From the NCBI GenBank assembly GCA_963930775.1, contig OZ005704.1, forward strand, positions 4,588,001-4,652,000: DNA of 64,000 nucleotides, read 5' to 3'. Of this stretch, positions 62,637 to 64,000 are shown piece by piece; within the stretch, counting starts at the first letter, position 1; every line of letters begins with the position of its first letter. Both the position numbers and the translations under genes were made by a program. The notes under the pieces were generated by a model. The model ran no database searches, had not been told where the DNA came from, and saw only the letters and a list, made by a program, of their open reading frames with translations. This DNA is from Cliona cf. orientalis. Its lineage: Eukaryota; Porifera; Demospongiae; Clionaida; Clionaidae.

Positions 62637-64000
62637 GCTGCCATTGTATACTGCATTGCTAACCAATAATAATTATTAGTGTGTACATATGTGTATTGTA
62701 ACTATCTGTATCAATTTAAAATTTTGTTGTACATTGTATTGATCACCAATAATATCCTCCTAAATCTGGCTCATCCTCAAGTCCCACTTGCATAGGCTAT
62801 CAGTCAAAGGGAGCAGTGTAGCAATGTGGTGTTACTGATCATGAGTGCTTCTTTAATACAAATATTTGCACCAACAAAAAATCTTCCCAATGTAGTATGC
62901 ATGGTACTGGGATATTCCATTTACAAAGTGTGAAGTTGTATAGGGAAACCATGTGTTTGCAAGATTTCAGCAACAGCATCTGAAGTGTTAGGACTTGCGA
63001 CAGGTAACAATTTGCTCCATGGTGCTCGCCCCACCAGGGGCTTTTAAATATACTTTAGGATTTCAAATTTTGTAGTAGTTTCATGCAATAAGCATAATAT
63101 ATTATTTATTTGAATAAAAGAACACGTAAGTGTTGTAGATTTTTAGGCTCAAACTATCCCTAGCTAGACTCTGTTAAAAGAATGCCACATAGAAGTACAA
63201 ACTCCGTTGCTTGTCAAGAACTCGGCACTCGTCTTTGGCCATCACTTGCAAATCAATTCATTGTTTCTCACCCCCATAGTAAAATTGTTTGCTATTCTCA
63301 GTTTTAAAAAAAGTCTGTGGACCTATAATTCCTAATCAGGCATTGTTAATAGAAACCAATATTGTCAAATCAGTTTACCATGTGCTTGGGTTCAAAAGTG
63401 GGTACCACCTGATGAAAGTCATGACATTGTTAAACAGCTACTTGTATTAATTTTTTGTGTGCCCTAAAATTCTCAATAATAATAATTAATGTAGCTTTAC
63501 ACACATGCACCTATAATATACTCAAAGTTGTAACATGTTGTGCTATCTCTGTATCCTATGTCGATCTATTCTTGACATGAAGTATTAAGAAAAAACAACA
63601 ACAATTATACTACAATCTGATTGGTCATTTGCAGGTTATGTGTGCAGAACCCCTACAACTGGGCTATTACAGTGCTTTACTATTATTATGATCTAAACTT
63701 GTTAGACACGGTTTCCACATGATTCAGAAGACATCAGGGCTCCCAGAGCCTTAAATCACGTAGAAACCTAGCTCCAAAACAGTGCATAACTAATAATTAT
63801 TTTATTAAATTACCCCTAACCATGAGCCCTGACACAAGTTTGATGTGTAATGGTTGTCAAAACCAAAAGTTGAAGCTGCTACTTTTGGAAATTGATTGAA
63901 TTCAGTGTTTATAAACAAGCTCAGCGATAGTCTTCCACAATAGCTGTTGAAATGAAACATTATAATTGTGCTAGGTACCAGGTCTAAGTTTCTCCAGTGT
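62637..64000. other. ACTR10 3' flank
   Basis: AT-rich. A possible poly(A) signal AATAAA lies at 63113-63118. A short TTGTTAGACACGGTTT element lies at 63695-63787. No further gene seen. Confidence 0.5.

Overview
The window looks like nuclear DNA of an early-branching animal, most probably a demosponge. It is AT-rich, its genes are split by GT-AG introns, and it is full of small inverted-repeat transposons. It encodes metazoan proteins: a receptor tyrosine kinase, dynactin Arp11 and two WRAP-type WD-repeat proteins. It also holds the remains of a Cys-rich multi-pass membrane protein of a kind I associate with sponges. The species cannot be fixed from the sequence alone.

Layout. (1) 71-9769 (+): a receptor tyrosine kinase with signal peptide, Frizzled-like Cys-rich domain, one membrane helix, a complete kinase domain and a Tyr-rich tail. 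Its second intron holds a 4.1-kb integrase-type (Ginger-like) DNA transposon at 498-4585, with terminal inverted repeats, CCGG on both sides and a spliced transposase ending in a PHD finger. (2) 9873-11936 (-): WRAP73 (WDR8), tail-to-tail with the kinase. (3) 14347-22438 (+): WRAP53/TCAB1 (WDR79), head-to-head with WRAP73. (4) 22834-23790 (-) and 26825-37270 (-): two tandem PLAC8-family genes. The first is compact; the second has a 7.1-kb intron filled by an array of about 0.4-0.5 kb inverted-repeat units. Between them lie a tRNA-like sequence and a non-LTR reverse-transcriptase remnant. (5) 37541-62636 (+): ACTR10 (Arp11), head-to-head with the second PLAC8 gene across about 270 bp. Its 8.8-kb intron contains the 3' end of a decayed Ty3/gypsy element and a frameshifted multi-pass membrane protein gene.

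The genes do not form one pathway. The kinase is a surface receptor; WRAP73 acts at centrosomes and spindle poles; WRAP53 is the Cajal-body RNP and telomerase factor; PLAC8 proteins are small Cys-rich proteins of unclear biochemistry; Arp11 caps the pointed end of the dynactin filament. The most striking architectural points are the WRAP73-WRAP53 neighbourhood, the Ginger-like insertion inside a splice-consistent kinase intron, the identical exon 2 of the two PLAC8 genes, and recurring families of inverted-repeat elements, some nested inside each other.

Exon boundaries were inferred by eye from GT/AG signals, reading phase and resemblance to the families. One small ACTR10 exon between 44694 and 48784 was not found, although the phase requires it.
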